From Pisolithus tinctorius (Eukaryota > Basidiomycota > Agaricomycetes > Boletales > Pisolithaceae), in the NCBI GenBank assembly GCA_024663395.1, contig JANFAH010000021.1, forward strand, positions 1,168,662 to 1,232,661: 64,000 nt of DNA. The letters are read 5' to 3'. This document shows positions 1-12,863 of the stretch, in pieces; positions within the stretch are counted from its first letter, which is position 1, and every line of letters begins with the position of its first letter. A model generated the notes under the pieces. The model saw only the letters and a program-made list of their open reading frames with translations. It was not told where the DNA came from and did no database searches. Made by a program: the position numbers and the translations under genes.

Positions 1-162
1 TATATGTAAGTGATTCCCTGGTTCGGAAACTTTGAAACCTGGCAACGGGAAGTCATCGTAAATTTCTGGTACTGGTCGCCATTGGGAGTGTCAAGGGCGA
101 TTATAGGTCATACAAAAAACGGCTACATTCCAAGGCGTCGTCCTGCGTTCTGCTTCCCCACG

Positions 163-2181
163 TTAATCAATTTTTTGGTATTTGAGTTCGAGTTTTCGGA
201 GGGGGAAGTAGAGGATACCGGCCAACGGGAAGGCCACTTCAAAGCCGATGTCGCCTGTTTTGGTACCGATGGGACCCTCGAACCACACTTGTTGCATACA
301 TGGAATGACGAGGCCGAACGAGAGGATGACGGCAGCTATAGCAGCTGCCCCCCAAGGCAGACGGCGTGGATTGTTCCAAGAGCTGTGATCGTAGGAGCTA
401 AAGTCGCCGTTGCGGAAGCAGTAATGTTCGACGATTAAGATAGCGCCATATGCGCTTGCCCAGTACCCGATGAGGCTCAGGAAATCGGTCAGTGTTGCAT
501 AGAATCGATGGGCGCCAACGATAGATAATGGCAATGAACTAATGGGGCAAGCGACCCATCCGAATGAAGGGGTAAGTCAGCGATGGATGACCAAGAAACT
601 CAGGAGGATTGACCCACATTGCTGTGCCGACAATGGAAAAAACATATCGGGGAACTCGGCTGAACGACGGCACAAGAACTTGGAAGTTGAAACAAATAGA
701 GTAAAGCGTACACGCGATATTCGCGGTAACGCTGAGACTCAACATGACCGTGAGGAACTTCCCAAAACCACCAACTGGACTAAGCATGGCGTTCAAAAGG
801 CCGCCGATGTTACCTGCCGTGCCGTAACCCTCATTCCAACTAGGAACATTGGGAGTGGCCATGACTGCGGCTACTCCAAGGCACTCCAGCACGATCTGAG
901 ATAAGTTTAGGGTTAGCCATTCACGGACATGGAAAAAATCACATACGATAGGCACAACATAAGCAAGATATGAGTACAAGAAGATCTTGCGACTGCGTCG
1001 CGGATAAGGGGTCAGCCAAAACGTGTGATTGGAAATAGAAGAGTGATACCTTGAAACGGTAGGTTCATAATACATGGTGAAATCCGAGGCCATTGCAGAA
1101 TACGTGATCACGAAACCTGCGAGGACAGATCCAAAACTAAGGATAGTAGTCGCTGAGGCAGGTTCTCCAGAGAATGAGGGTGCGTTGTACAGATGCTTCC
1201 CGCCAACACCAAGGGCGACGGTGAAAGCAAGGAGGACAGGTGGCCATGAGAGACGTTCGTACCAAGTCAGTACTCTGTAACCCATGAAAGAGATCTACAT
1301 GGTTACGGTTAGTCACGAAGGCGGGGCGGTGATGTAGTTTAGCCTATATACGCACTACCAGCGCAACGATCGCAATGATGACAATTCCGACCCTTAATAG
1401 ATCATTCGTTAAGTAAGGCTGCAGAGCATGAAACAAACAGACACTCACGTCCAGCTCATGTTGTCGTTCGAAACACTAGCAAGGGCTTGGCCGCCGAGAA
1501 TAGAGTTGAGAATGTTAAAACCACATAATCCGATTAAGTTAAGAAGAGCGGGTATCGTGAGACCGTAGTACCTGCGTGGATTAATGAGCAATGCGGGAGA
1601 GTGCTGGGGATGGTTGAGACTCGCCCAAAGCTGTAACGGGAGTGGACCATTTGTCGCATTCCCGTTCGAGGTCCCCATGTGTTACTAGGTTACATTTAGA
1701 TGAATGACAATCCGGGAGGGAGAGCGGACATACAAGTATGCGGGGAGAGAACAAGCAAGGAGATTGAAGAATAATATTACGAGACATGAATCACGGAGGC
1801 TCAAGCCGAAGACGATTGGTCCGAGTGTTCCGGTTGAGAAGCTACATAAAACTGAGAAGCGGCGCCATAGCCGAGGACAGAGAGTAACGTACGAAAGGAT
1901 GTTGAAGTTCATGGAGAACCAGACGAAGAAGATCTTGTAGAACTGCTTGTCTGTCCGCTGATCATAGGGGACTGGGACGATCCCTGGGATCGGAGTGAGC
2001 GAGACGGAAGACGGAGCGGAACGAGAGACGGACCTCTCTCCTCGACTCCCCAGCTGAGGAGGGCTTTCAGCCACGGGTGATACCTACTCTCCCCGCTATG
2101 TATGGATGCTGCACGAGACTCGGTCTTCGAGACAGCATCCTTCTCGATGTCAGACAGTTTCTCGTCTCGGAGGTCGGCCAT
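163..2181 (-). CDS. NCS1-family purine-cytosine permease (Fcy2-like)
   Basis: Membrane symporter for purines/cytosine of the fungal Fcy2 branch of the NCS1 family, expected in the plasma membrane. The coding sequence is split into at least five exons. The first begins at the ATG at 2179-2181 with a hydrophilic, acidic and Ser-rich N-terminus. It is followed by the family's pre-TM1 region (PVPYDQRTDKQFYK) and the TM1 stretch FSTGTLGPIVFGLSL. A later exon (about 1445-1678) carries GLCGFNILNSILGGQALA. The exon at about 539-1285 carries SFGSVLAGFVITYSAMASDF, a family hallmark. The last exon (163-534) holds the motif HFYATL-like RFYATLTDFLSLIGYW and a short hydrophilic tail. No break in the reading frame was found that introns could not explain. 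Exact intron boundaries were not all resolved. Substrate (cytosine, adenine, guanine) cannot be told from the sequence. Confidence 0.88.
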
Positions 2182-2514
2182 GGTTGGCAGTCGAGGGGTA
2201 GTACAACAAAAAAAGATAGCGGGGGGGCAAGGAGCTATATATCCTGTCACCCTAGCAAAGGCACCACATGATAACATCAAACTGGAAAAAAACCGCCCTG
2301 CCTTTAGTTTTCTCCCATCTGACGCTTTCGTTGATGGGGTCAACTAAATATTCGCTTATCTTCTGTCCTTTTTCGGCACATCGCCCGATCCATTACCCCC
2401 TTTGGCAACTGTGGCTGCGCCGCCGTCCACGTGCAAAGGTTGGGCTTGGTCGCTTGCTGGCCGAAGTGGGGGGACACATTAATGCAACTACATACTAGCT
2501 CGACTAGCTCGACG

Positions 2515-4368
2515 ATGGCTGCCGTCGCTGTCCAACGACCGTACCGCGGCTCCCGGGTGTCGTCTTTCTACCCAGTAAAGTCGGTGCCTCCTTTGTCTTC
2601 CTTGGACAGCGCCTTTCAGCTCCAAGAGTACATCTCGCTTCTTATTCGTCTTGACGTTCACGATGTCGATACCATAGTCTCATTACCCGGAAAAACTACC
2701 CTTAAGGACAAGGGCAAGGACAAGGATACCGATGAATCTGGACAAGATGCTCCCGAAAGCGACGGAAAAAAGGTAGAGGACGGTGAACGCAAGGGTGAGC
2801 CATCCGTCGACCGTGCGTGTTGGATCTACGAGCAATTGCGGTGCGTCCCTCTCAGGTCCTGTCAGAGTAACTTTCATTTTGGACCTGACTGTTCATCCAA
2901 CTTTCGTTAGTCGCCTCGCTCAGGACCTTTCGCACCCCCTCATTACCACACTACAGCAAGAATGTACCCGAAGCTCCTGCCCACAGATGCAGGCTGGTGA
3001 ATGGCTTTATTTATGTGTCGCTCACGGGAACGATGAGTCCTTGGAGGTTTTACATTTTGCCCTTCTTTGGAGTTGTCCATGTTCTTATGCCCTGTGTCTT
3101 TTTTAGCAATGTTGTGCCATCGATTACATTGTCCACACAGTGGATAGCGCGACTGCACTATTAAATTCTCCAAGGGCGTTTCCATCTCGGTAAACTTTTC
3201 ACCCGCATTCCCCCCCTCGATTAAACTCAACTTCATCCGTTTCCCCATCAGGCTCTCTATTCCACAGTCATCGCACCGTCATTTTTCCTCTCTTGCAAGA
3301 AGGCTTAGCCGGATCTTCTCGCACGCCTATTTCCATCACCGGGAGGCGTTCCAGCAAGCCGAAGCCGAGTCCTCGCTTTATGCCCGTTTCCTGAAGCTCA
3401 CCAGTCTTTTCGACTTGGTTCCCCCAGAATTTCTGGTCATACCAGAGAGCGCCATTCAGGCAGATGGCAGAAGTCGGGAGGACGTTGAACCGCCTCGTCT
3501 TCTCGCTGCGGCAGTTCATCCCGACCGAACTTCTCCCAGCGACAACCCTGTTGCAGAGCAAACTCACTCTATACCTGCAATGGATAGTGGTGCGCCGGTC
3601 TACTCGCAGCCGGAGGACACTGGCTCCATGGGCACCGCCAGCCCACGTCGAGTTGGCCGGAGTCGTACAGACACGATGATACTCAACGAGGTTCACAATA
3701 TCACTGAGGAATTGGTTAAAAGCGCACCCGGGGGCGAGGTCGGGAGCAGCACACTGGATACTCAGGTTGTTGATTCGGAGCCTTCTCTTCGACAAATGTG
3801 GATCGGCGAACAGACCGAGCTTCAGGAAATGGGCGATCCTCGCGTGGCTGAGGAGCCGGTCCCAACGGCTCCAGGGTCACCGCCAGTCGATGAAGTTCCC
3901 CTTATATCTCTCGTAGAATTGCCAGATTCTACAGAACCCCCTTCGGCGACATCTCTGCAGTCCGACCCCATACTTCCTTTGCCCAAAATAAAGGAAGAAC
4001 CCCCCTCAACCACCGCTTCGATTGTTGCGATGGCAACACCTGAGGAAACCACGATGACTGACCCAGCGTCAACCACGGATGCAAACGTGGAAAGTCCATC
4101 GTCCCCCGAGATTGAACCATTACAGACTCAGGATACACTGGAGTTTTTGCAGGAGCCGCCTTTTTCTGAAATAAAATTACCCGAGGAGTCGCAATCCGCC
4201 TCTGATCCAAACCCTGTGCAAGTGGAAGAATTGCACCCAGCACACGTGGAACCTGAGACGAAGGAATTTTCACTGGACCTTAGTGAACCTCCACCTTCAG
4301 AACCAGTACCACCTGAAAGTGACGTCACTGACGAGGCTATAGTTCACGATGACGATGAAAAGGAGTAG
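2515..4368 (+). CDS. MOB4/phocein-like MOB family protein with long acidic C-terminal extension
   Basis: Adaptor protein of the MOB family; MOB4/phocein members belong to STRIPAK kinase-phosphatase complexes. Exons that fit GT-AG rules are 2515-2840, 2911-3046, 3107-3189 and 3252-4368, giving 1,662 nt (553 aa) in one frame. The MOB fold is visible: the zinc ligand pair in ECTRSSCPQM, the segment GEWLYLCVAHG, the helix QCCAIDYIVHTVDSA, and the second ligand pair in RIFSHAYFHHRE, which is very close to animal phocein. The domain ends near LVPPEFLVIPES at about residue 240. The remaining roughly 300 residues are Pro/Ser/Glu-rich, low complexity and unlike the short animal protein. An in-frame ATG at 2431 exists, but the one at 2515 begins the family-like N-terminus. 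The neighbour upstream is transcribed divergently, about 330 bp away. Confidence 0.88.
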
Positions 4369-5136
4369 TATAGAGAATGTCGAATTTTTTCATGGACTTC
4401 GCGTATCACTTCTTCGCGGCTCGTTCTCGTACGCTCTCTCTCTGCCCTTGCTCACATTTACTCATGACTTTGACGTGATTACTCCAAGATGCGCTCTTAT
4501 TTATGATACCAGATATCTTACACCCTGTTCAAAAGATGACTGATACATGAGGTTATTTTTGATCTCACCCGCCAAAGTACTACTGCGCTATGCCCGCTAG
4601 CCATTCCCATCAGACTCGGCCAGTTCTATAAAAAATTCTAGAACACATACATTCATGAAGGCAACACAGGTCACGCTTACCTCGCCCCTTTATCACCTCC
4701 CGAAATGAGTGTCCGGCCGCCCATGGATTATATCGGGCAAACCTCAAGGGGATTGGATTCATATCGATTCGTGAAATTCGTTGATGAGATTATCTTAAAC
4801 ATGCTGCGCTGATTGAGCCTTGACAGCCCCCTCGACGTAATGTGCTAAGTGGAGGCGTTGCCGGTACACAGTGCCTGTGCATGTTCACATGGTCTCGAAT
4901 TTTCTGAATTTTCATTATGCCTAGCAGACGCTTTCTAGTAGTCTCTAACCCAATACGGTTTGGCACGAGGTTGGCATTACGAATAGGCATGTGACGACAA
5001 ATAATGTTCATGTGGTCGACTACAAAGTTCATTGCGTCCGCCCTCCTTATCATGAAATACCAACGAAATGATTTGGATATACACAACACATACATACACT
5101 GATACAATTTGGTAACTACCATCCAAAGCTCTGGTA
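4369..5136. other. Intergenic region between MOB4-like gene and amidase gene
   Basis: Convergent 3' ends of the MOB4-like gene (+) and the amidase gene (-) meet here. A minus-strand open frame at 4790-5122 (110 codons) has no family features and no obvious start context, so I do not call it a gene. Nothing else was recognised. Confidence 0.6.
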
Positions 5137-7052
5137 TTACAAGGATATACCCTGATACGCCAATCCCGTGTCTGCCATCAGTCGGTAGATGAGTTTCATG
5201 CTTTCCAACACCCGTTCTTCGTCCAGACGTCGGCCTACCACCTGTACACCAACAGGTAAACCATCCATTGCCTCGGCATCGTACATGCGATAATTGTTCC
5301 GCTCGATGGCGTTCCGCGCACGAAATGACGAAGGTAGCTTATCGGTGGTTCCGTTTACCCGGGTTATTGGCATTACCCCCGCGCTGTAATCAAGCTGACG
5401 TCCGTGCGATCAGCGTTCCTACGTTCCGCAGGAAGTTGCCAAGCTCACCAAATTGAACAAAATAGCGTACCCGCAGGCCTTCCATCCGTGCCGCATACCT
5501 CCATGCGGAACAGCGGGTAAGGCGTTCGGAACGGTGAGTATGAAATCGATACCATTGTCTCCTAAAGAGCCGCGGGCTTGGACACCTCGCCAGACTCTAA
5601 ACCAGCGAGTACGATAATCCTCCCGTTGTGCTATGAGTTTGCAGTATTCCTCTACGGTTTTCGCATGGAAGTTCTCAACCAGACCCGCATAAATTGGATC
5701 GCGGCGGATGTATCGTAGGTACCACGCGTATATTTTCATGATGAAGCGTGGGAGCCTCATTGCCCGTAAAGCAGGGGCCATCCCTGCAGAATTTGTTTCA
5801 AAGCTATGAAATGGTTTCGAGAAAAATTTTCCGCCATCGGCGAACAGAAACTGGGAGGCAATCTGCAAACCCTCATACGGGCAGGGTGACTTTCTACATA
5901 TAGGATCAGAAATGAGATGCTATAAGCAAAGGAAATTGTTCCTACAGCGTGACGATTTCGTGGCCATGCTTTGCGAGCACCTCCGTGACCATCTTCAGTG
6001 CTCTCAAACATGCCGGTGAGGGTGCAACGACCCCTGATAGGACATTCAGAACGTTCTTTCCACTTATCATTGCCACCTACCATCGTCCCATAGAACCCCC
6101 CACCTTATTGGACGATCTTGTGGCAACTGGACTTTCCTCCACGGCAAATTTATCACCTTCTCACGCTGAATCAGCCTAAAAGATAGTGAGTGGTGGTGTA
6201 GTTACTCACGGAATGGTCGTATTCCCATGGTTTCATCTGGAGCACAGCACGCCAAAAGGTCTCGAGATCTTCGAGCGTCTTTGCCATGGGACTGTGACTA
6301 CCAACAATCCCGTCTTGACCAGGACCAGGTGCGGCATTTCCACTCTTGGGGAACCTTTGTGTGCTCGATTTGATAGCGTAGATACCGGAGTAATGCGCAG
6401 GGACTCTGACACTACCTCCTACATCGCTTCCAATACCTATTCTGGAGCCTCCGAATGCCAACAGTGCACTTTCACCACCCGAGGATCCGCCGGGGCTGTA
6501 ACCCTTTTTGTGAGGGTTTTCGGTGACGCCGAAAACGTCGTTAGCGGACTCGTAGGAGAACAAGGTTATGGGAACATTAGTCTTGACATAAGGAATTGCA
6601 CCTGCGTCGTGCAGGAGTCGTACAATTGGAGCGTCATTAGACACGGGTGCGTTGGTGAATGCAGAGTAGCCCAGTGAGGAATCGTACCCCTTGACAGCCA
6701 TCATATCTTTGAGCGAGACGGGTACTCCTGCTAAGGGACCAGACCGAATTGCCGTGTGGGCCCATTTCTCAGCTTCACCAATCATCACCTCCGTGAGGCA
6801 GTTTGTCTGTGCCTGTGCTTGAATCGTTCTTTTGCCATAAGCGAGGAGGACGTCCACTGGCGAAAGTGAGGATGTCTGGACAGCATGAATGATGGATGAA
6901 ATGGGTTGAGACAACAATCGTTTGTCCTGCGGTGATAACGGTTCATGGTAGGCCTGGGGTAAGGACGCAATTCGTTCCTCTCGTTCCCGGCGCTTGTCAA
7001 GACTGTGCGGCAGATAAGTATGTTCGGTCGGAATTTGTTGCATTACAACCAA
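5137..7052 (-). CDS. Amidase-signature family hydrolase (acetamidase / fatty-acid-amide-hydrolase type)
   Basis: Hydrolyses the amide bond of small or fatty amides through a Ser-cisSer-Lys triad; substrate unknown. The first exon (start 7050-7052) encodes about 285 residues with the whole signature: catalytic Lys in PVSLKDMMA, the Gly/Ser-rich segment SPGGSSGGESALLA and the nucleophile region GIGSDVGGSVRVPA. A short second exon at about 6100-6180 reads LPWRKVQLPQDRPIRWGVLW, the usual beta-strand before the C-terminal half. After a 47-nt intron comes an exon ending HGHEIVTL. The next exon (about 5450-5900) carries DFILTVPNALPAVPHGGMRHG. The last exon (5137-5373) ends with the conserved LPVGVQVVGRRLDEERVL. 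All introns are near 50 nt and the frame can be followed throughout, so the gene looks intact. Fungal relatives are about 550-600 aa, as here. Confidence 0.9.
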
Positions 7053-8305
7053 TTGCGCTCACCATGCTCGACGATGAGCAAGATACGAGAAGAGCATGTT
7101 ATCCTACTGAATGGTGCTGTACTACCTTCGTAACAGTTGGTTGCAGAGAGCGAGCAGCTACATAAAAGAGCCTGCGGGTAAACTGTGAGATAAGTTCTCG
7201 TCAGCACTCTGATGAGGCTGCATTCGGGGATATGGTAACAACTGCAGACTACCAAATGAAGCAACGTAAATCAACCATGTAGCTCTTAAGTCCCAATTGT
7301 GGAGAGTCGGATGTCCTCTCCATCGTGGTTTCAGGACGTACCCTGCCGAAGCCTTTTGCTCAAACCAGTCACTGACAACATGACTTTCAATGTCCGTGAC
7401 AAACTTGGAGCTTCCAAATAGCTCGCGTACGAAGACATGTAAGCACGCCAGAGGAGTGCGTGTCAACTCGCCCACAGCGCGACCGCAAGAGAACACCAGG
7501 GGGGCAAGTGCTGTGCCACAGTGTCTCCTGTCCCCGAAAATGTTGCTCCTAATACGGAAGCTTCAGTAGAGTGAGCGGGAGATGGTATACACCACTTCTC
7601 GGTGCCCCTACTAGTAGTACATCTTCAGGTGAGAGAAGGTGCTTCATTATAGCACGCATTCCTCCGCGGAGGTGAGGATGGACAGTCGTTCAACTCGCGA
7701 GTTTTAGCATCGCCGCTTTCGCCCGAGACTTCGACATTGGTGAGGGGTTTCGGAAACGACGCAGTTGAGTCTCGTTATTTCCGGGATTAAATATATATAT
7801 TCTTGTGACTGGAGAGTCAGATGTTAATGTGATGTTGTCCTCTCCATTGATGGCTTGGGCCTCGTGATGAAAGGTACGTATGTGTTTGAGCTAATACGAG
7901 GAAGGAGGGTCAGGTCAATGATGAATCGATGCCTCATGAGTTCTTGAGTTGGTACCAGTTGCCCAAGTCTGGCACAAGTGCCTCTCAGTCTAACGCCAAA
8001 TAGGTCAGTGACATCATCGCCCGATGGAACTTGGGTGGGTAGCTTCTTCGGCAACTTGGAGATGGGGTGAAAGCGACTTTCAAGAAGTACCTTATACTTC
8101 GCTGACAGGAAGCCAAAACAGTTCAATGGAATCAACGTGCATTGAAAAGATGTAAGAGGTGTACAAAGGCAGCGCCTAATATGCGATAGCCTCAGAAGCA
8201 AGATGAATAGGGGTGAGGACGTGATGCCGGAGAGCAAACGGCGTAAAACTTCTCATTATCAATGAAACGTCGCTAGTTCACTCCACACGGACAATCCTTG
8301 GGGGA
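7053..8305. other. Intergenic region between amidase and SMYD-like genes
   Basis: About 1.25 kb holding the presumed promoter of the amidase gene and the 3' flank of the SMYD-like gene (both minus strand). Two minus-strand open frames (7158-7496 and 7824-8237) lack recognisable domains or good exon borders and are not called. A loose repeat of a phrase around TCCTCTCCAT occurs near 7313 and 7837. No RNA gene was seen. Confidence 0.5.
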
Positions 8306-10532
8306 TTAGGAGGGGGTGTCCTCTAAGACATTTCGGATCCTGGTCGACCACACTTCCAGCTCCTTTTCTAGCGTTACTAATGTCTCGCGTACACCATCGC
8401 CTACCTCACCGCCCTCGGTTTGACGGCCGAACCCAATCAGTAACTCCTTCCTTGCACGTAGAAGGGTCTCATAGGCGGCCTTTAACCTCGCAGGTCCCGA
8501 CGGCGGAAACGACCCGTTTTTTGGTTGAGATGTGGGAGGGGATGGTTCATCCACAGCCAAGAGTTTTCCAAGTTCAACGAGCGACATGGCACGGACAGGA
8601 TGTCCCTCGTCAAGTATGGCAGATAACCCAACCGAATACTTCCCGGAAATGCGAATGGTTTCATTTAACACTTCTTGCGTTAACGGCGTTGGAAATGAAG
8701 ATATCAAAAGTGTTTGATGGAGCTTCAAAAGCGCTAACAAAGGATGTGTAGATGGTGTCAGCCCAGCGGAAATGAGCACGGAAATGATATTTGCGGTCAG
8801 TGATTTCGCTTTGTTGTTGTCTACATAGACAAATTATAGAGTAAGCTTGGTTGCAGCAAATGAAATGTTACATACCTTGCAAATTCGTCGCCTTGTGCAA
8901 TGCCTCCTGTCCGACACGAACCACATCCATCACCGCATCAGGATCGTTGATCGCCGCCCCGCAATTGGTGCAACCGGATATTCGGTTCTCTGCCAAACTG
9001 TTAGTCGTCCAATTCTCGTTGCGTCATTCTCCACTTACTTTCGGTTGGTATCGGGCACGTGCCTCCACAAGCCTTGGGACACCACACAGCTTCACGCGGG
9101 TCTACTCCACCGGATTTAGTACAAGCTTTACAATGACACTGGAAGTTATATGTTTCCGTGAGAGTCATCTGTCGTAGTGATTTGGGAAGTGTCGTGTCTA
9201 CGTAAGACATCAGAATCTGGTATCGAAGATCAATTCAAGTACGAGACCATAAATGCGTTCGTACCTCTTCACCTGGAGCAATATTTCTAAGTGCGGCGAC
9301 CTTCGCAACCGGCTCGTCCCTCGAGTCCTTTCTGCTGCGGGGGAATACCACGACCACGTTTGGTGTACAGGAGTGGTTGATGAGAGCAATTAGCGGTGAA
9401 ACGGCGACTCCGATGGGGGTCAAAGATGGCGTAGTCAGTGCAACCGTGTTAATAATAAACTAGAGCTTTCGTCAGCATGGTGTAAGAACATTTACTGTAT
9501 TATGATTTCAGACTAACCCGTGATATCAAATCGACAAGGTCCGCTGCGGACATGATGCCATAGTCTTCCAATTCGGTTGGGGAGGACGCTCCGAGGTAAC
9601 GAACGACGGATTGAGCAAGGTGAGTATGTCCTTCGACAGCAGACGGATGGATAGATTTTCTGTCTACGTAGGGTAACCATGAGTTTTGGTTTTGTCGAAC
9701 CGTAATAGAGACACACTGGACTGCATTGCCTGAATCTCTTTTACCTGACGTGCCCGTCAGCTGTGCGTGTTCCGAGCATAACACCCCACGAAATCCATAC
9801 CCAAATGCTACCGACACCCCTGCGTCTGATCCGCCACAAGATCCTGCCCAAGCATCGAACAGCATCACTAGGCACAGATACCTTATCAGAGGGCGCTTCA
9901 GCCGACCAATTCTGGATTGCGGTACACTCGAGCTTGTGCGTTGGCCAGTCGTTATTTTGACAAGTCTTCCGCGGAGCCATAAGTCAGTTGGCTCTCGAGC
10001 TCAATCCAAGATGCTACTTCGCAGAGAGATGAAAAACGTATCTGATACTTACAGAGGTACAGTACCACACCTTGCGACATCCTGTGCACCGTTTGAGTCC
10101 AGAAACAGGCGACCCAGCGCATCCAGAACAATGCGAGTCAAGGTACGTGGTAGAAAGCGTGAACACGTGAGGTCGCAGGGACAGTATAACATCGCCTTTG
10201 TGACGGTCAGGCTGACTACGAGCCAATGTAAATTTACACTCACCAGGTCTTATATTTGTAGACCCATGATTCCATAAACTTCGTCCGGAGCTGGTAGACT
10301 CCCTTACTGCGAGCCACGACGGAAGCTCCTTGTACAAATCACCCCGCGGAAGTATGTGCAGATCAGCATTATCATCCGGAGGTGTAGGTAACTGAGCATC
10401 TTTGTTTGCCCATGGGTCTGCTATTACTTGAGGCAAAAGAGGCCCTGAGGTGTGTGGAGCATCGGATGGGCACGATACATACGTTCTCCTCGATTTTGAT
10501 TGCCTCTTGGACTTTAGATCAGCGAAAGACAT
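8306..10532 (-). CDS. SMYD-like SET and MYND domain protein lysine methyltransferase
   Basis: Predicted protein-lysine methyltransferase of the SET/MYND class. The N-terminal exon starts MSFADLKSKRQSK at 10530-10532; an in-frame ATG 54 nt upstream (10586) is the alternative. The MYND zinc finger is split by an intron: HCSGCAG, then RCTGCRKVWYC in one exon and CQNNDWPTHKLEC in the next. The SET core follows at about 9235-9423 with the cofactor/substrate motif LINHSCTPNVVV and the segment RNIAPGEE. The exon at about 9001-9210 gives YVDTTLPKSLRQ and the post-SET cysteines (CHCKAC, then WCPKACGGTC). The last exon (8306-8779) is a helical C-terminal region typical of the SMYD tail (LGKLLAV). Several 50-nt introns interrupt the gene; I found no premature stop. 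Histone or other protein targets cannot be decided. Confidence 0.82.
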
Positions 10533-10586
10533 CCGCTCCTTGAAGATAGAGGGGCTAGACGATAAATTGTGATGTCTGTACGGCAA

Positions 10587-11274
10587 ATGTTGAACGGATT
10601 ATCAACTTTTTTCCTGGTCCAGGTCTGAAAATTGTTTTGTCCCCCGAGTTTTTGCCGGGCCGAAATAGCCGGGTTGTCTGTCTTTACAAATAATCCTGTT
10701 ACGGGGATGCTGACTTTTGGGGGTGAACTGTGATTATCGTACTCCGTGTTGTGCTTGAATCACGGCAATCAATATGCAGGTACTCAGGTGCAAATGCACA
10801 TGGACAGTGGTGTGCACTGGTTAACATTGCAGACAAGGTCAATTCTCACACGGTTTCCTTTGAGTTTCAGTGGGATCCCCTGGATATGCTGTGTTGGCGG
10901 GCTTGCCAGCAATGATGATGGGTGCATAGCAGCAGTCCTACTGACAGTTTGCCGGAGTGGCTACCTAAGGTGCGAGATGGATTGAAATTGTATCTCAGAG
11001 TGATGCACATGCAATAACCTTTGTGGGCGAAAGTCAGATCATAGGTCAGATAGAGCACGACATGAAGTCCTGGCACCTTCAATGCTGTGTGATGGCACTT
11101 GTCTCCGCATTCACTTACATACTATCTATTGCTCTTGTTGCCATCTTCGTGCGAAGATAACGTGCCCTATGCTTCACTTTCATCCATTACCTGGACCACA
11201 TAGTGCCACACATCGCCCATGTCCCACCGCATGAACTCTGGTTGCATTCTCATCGTCTCTCTCAGTATCATAAC
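10587..11274. other. Intergenic region upstream of SMYD-like gene
   Basis: About 690 bp next to the SMYD-like gene's 5' end, probably containing its promoter. Only short overlapping open frames occur and none has a start, composition or motif that suggests a protein. Confidence 0.5.
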
Positions 11275-12661
11275 CTAACCACTCATCTCTCCCCAGAACG
11301 CATTGAGTTGGAAGGTAGGAACAATGGCGGCCCCAATAAAAGGTAGCCTTTGTGGAAGGGTTGCTGACGCTGGAGGCGAAACAGGCAAGCGGGCACGGGA
11401 CGTACTCCTACTCGATCCACTCTGCGAAAGTCCCACACCCCGTCCGCAAGAGAACCTCCTCTCGTCCCTCACCCCTGGTCACTTGCCTCCTCCTTGTTGA
11501 TATCTGTTCTCCCCAGTTGACGCAGAAATATCCCCACACTTGTCTAGGTGGATATTCTGTGCTGTATCACTCGCCTTCCTCTGGTAATTGCTTGGACCAC
11601 TCTTGGGGGTGCTGACCGCCGACCTCGGAGCAGCAAACGGGTGTAATGAGCCAAAAAAGCTCTGTGTGTAAATCAAATGGGGTAGCCAAGGTTCCAGTTA
11701 CTCCTGGTCAGTAGGTGAACCGAACAAGGAAGGGAGTTGTAGAGATGAGGGAAGGCGACCTTGTACGAGCGAGTTCCAAGATTCGCTCTCTGACCTCGAT
11801 GAACGAGAGGTATAGGTAATCACTAAGCTCCCATAATTCTCTCGCAGCCTCCAAGGAAGATGGCCATTCCTTCTCTTCCATTTATTGATCAAGATTAGAA
11901 CGTGGCCAGAAGGAGAAATTGCTCTTTATGTCTTTGGTCTCGCTTTTTTCCTCATTTTCTCTGTCTATTGCCTTGTCCGACGACTACTTGGAGGCTGTGT
12001 CATGTGCACTCGGCAGCCGTACACCCCGCCGTTCAGGAGTGTAACCCACGCTCGGGTCTCGCTCAAGCAGGTACGGTGGCTGCATACTGCATGTATCTCA
12101 TCGTATCCGCCGTCTCGAACTACGGGCATGGCATGTGCAACCCCCCTCAGTCGGGCGTGCACAACGTGGATGACAACCAGTAAAAGACTCCTCTATTCAC
12201 GAGTCCACCAAGTCGATGAACGGGTAAATGGAGCATTTGGGGCAGGGAGTGGATGGCCACCGGGACCACCGGGACCTGGCATCGGCCATGACTGTGGGTC
12301 ACTTGCATTGGGTACAGCACGAGAAAACGTCGGTGAACCAGGCCCACTCGTGCCGTCCGGAGGTTGCATTCCTTGCCCACATGGCGGATATGGAGCATTA
12401 TGAGTAGCGATGCTCCTCATTCCCTCAGCCATGATGTCTCCGTCGCAGTCAGTGCAATTCTTGGTGATCTCGAGCAACTGTACTAAATTTGCCTCTTTGG
12501 GGCGCTACGAGGCCTGGATATTCAGTGTCACTTCCAGTGAATGACTCCTTCGTCCCCTTCGCGCTCTGCAGGCTCATCAGTTTTGTTATGGGATTGCGAT
12601 TCCTAGTAGTGTTTGTACTTGGGGCGTCCAGGAGCGCCCAGAGGGCATTTGGTATATTCAA
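11275..12661 (-). CDS. Possible hypothetical gene, Pro/Gly/Ser-rich, exon structure unresolved
   Basis: Several minus-strand open stretches have protein-like composition and could be exons of one gene, but I cannot join them with confidence. The best are: 12193-12490, a Pro/Gly-rich segment with CTDCDGD and QSWPMPGPGGPGGHPLP; 11708-11881, an ATG-led stretch of 57 codons with a strongly helical, acidic sequence (SSLEAARELWELSDYLYLSF); and 11479-11676 and 11275-11472, Ser/Arg-rich. No known domain is visible. A transcript would be needed to decide whether this is one gene, two, or chance. Confidence 0.3.
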
Positions 12662-12863
12662 GTGGCGCTCATTCCTACTACGGAGACATATATTGTTGGC
12701 TCAAACTGACTACACCATTCAAAGTCTAGATCTTCCTCGACGTCGAGGACTCAGTACAAGTCATACATTATATAGTAATGGGGTTACATCAAAGAAAAAC
12801 GCTCACACTCGTGTAGCTGGGAACCAACCCGCTTAGTACTGGCTACAAACAAACTCAACTTCA

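Noticed and set aside
10..438. Plus-strand ORF opposite the permease C-terminus
   Set aside because: Antisense shadow of the permease exon at 163-534; no independent features.
4790..5122. 110-codon minus-strand ORF downstream of the amidase
   Set aside because: No domain, no start context, and not connected to the amidase frame.
7824..8237. 137-codon minus-strand ORF between amidase and SMYD-like genes
   Set aside because: Composition is not protein-like and no exon borders fit; treated as chance.
9726..10277. 183-codon plus-strand ORF
   Set aside because: Lies antisense over MYND and N-terminal exons of the SMYD-like gene.
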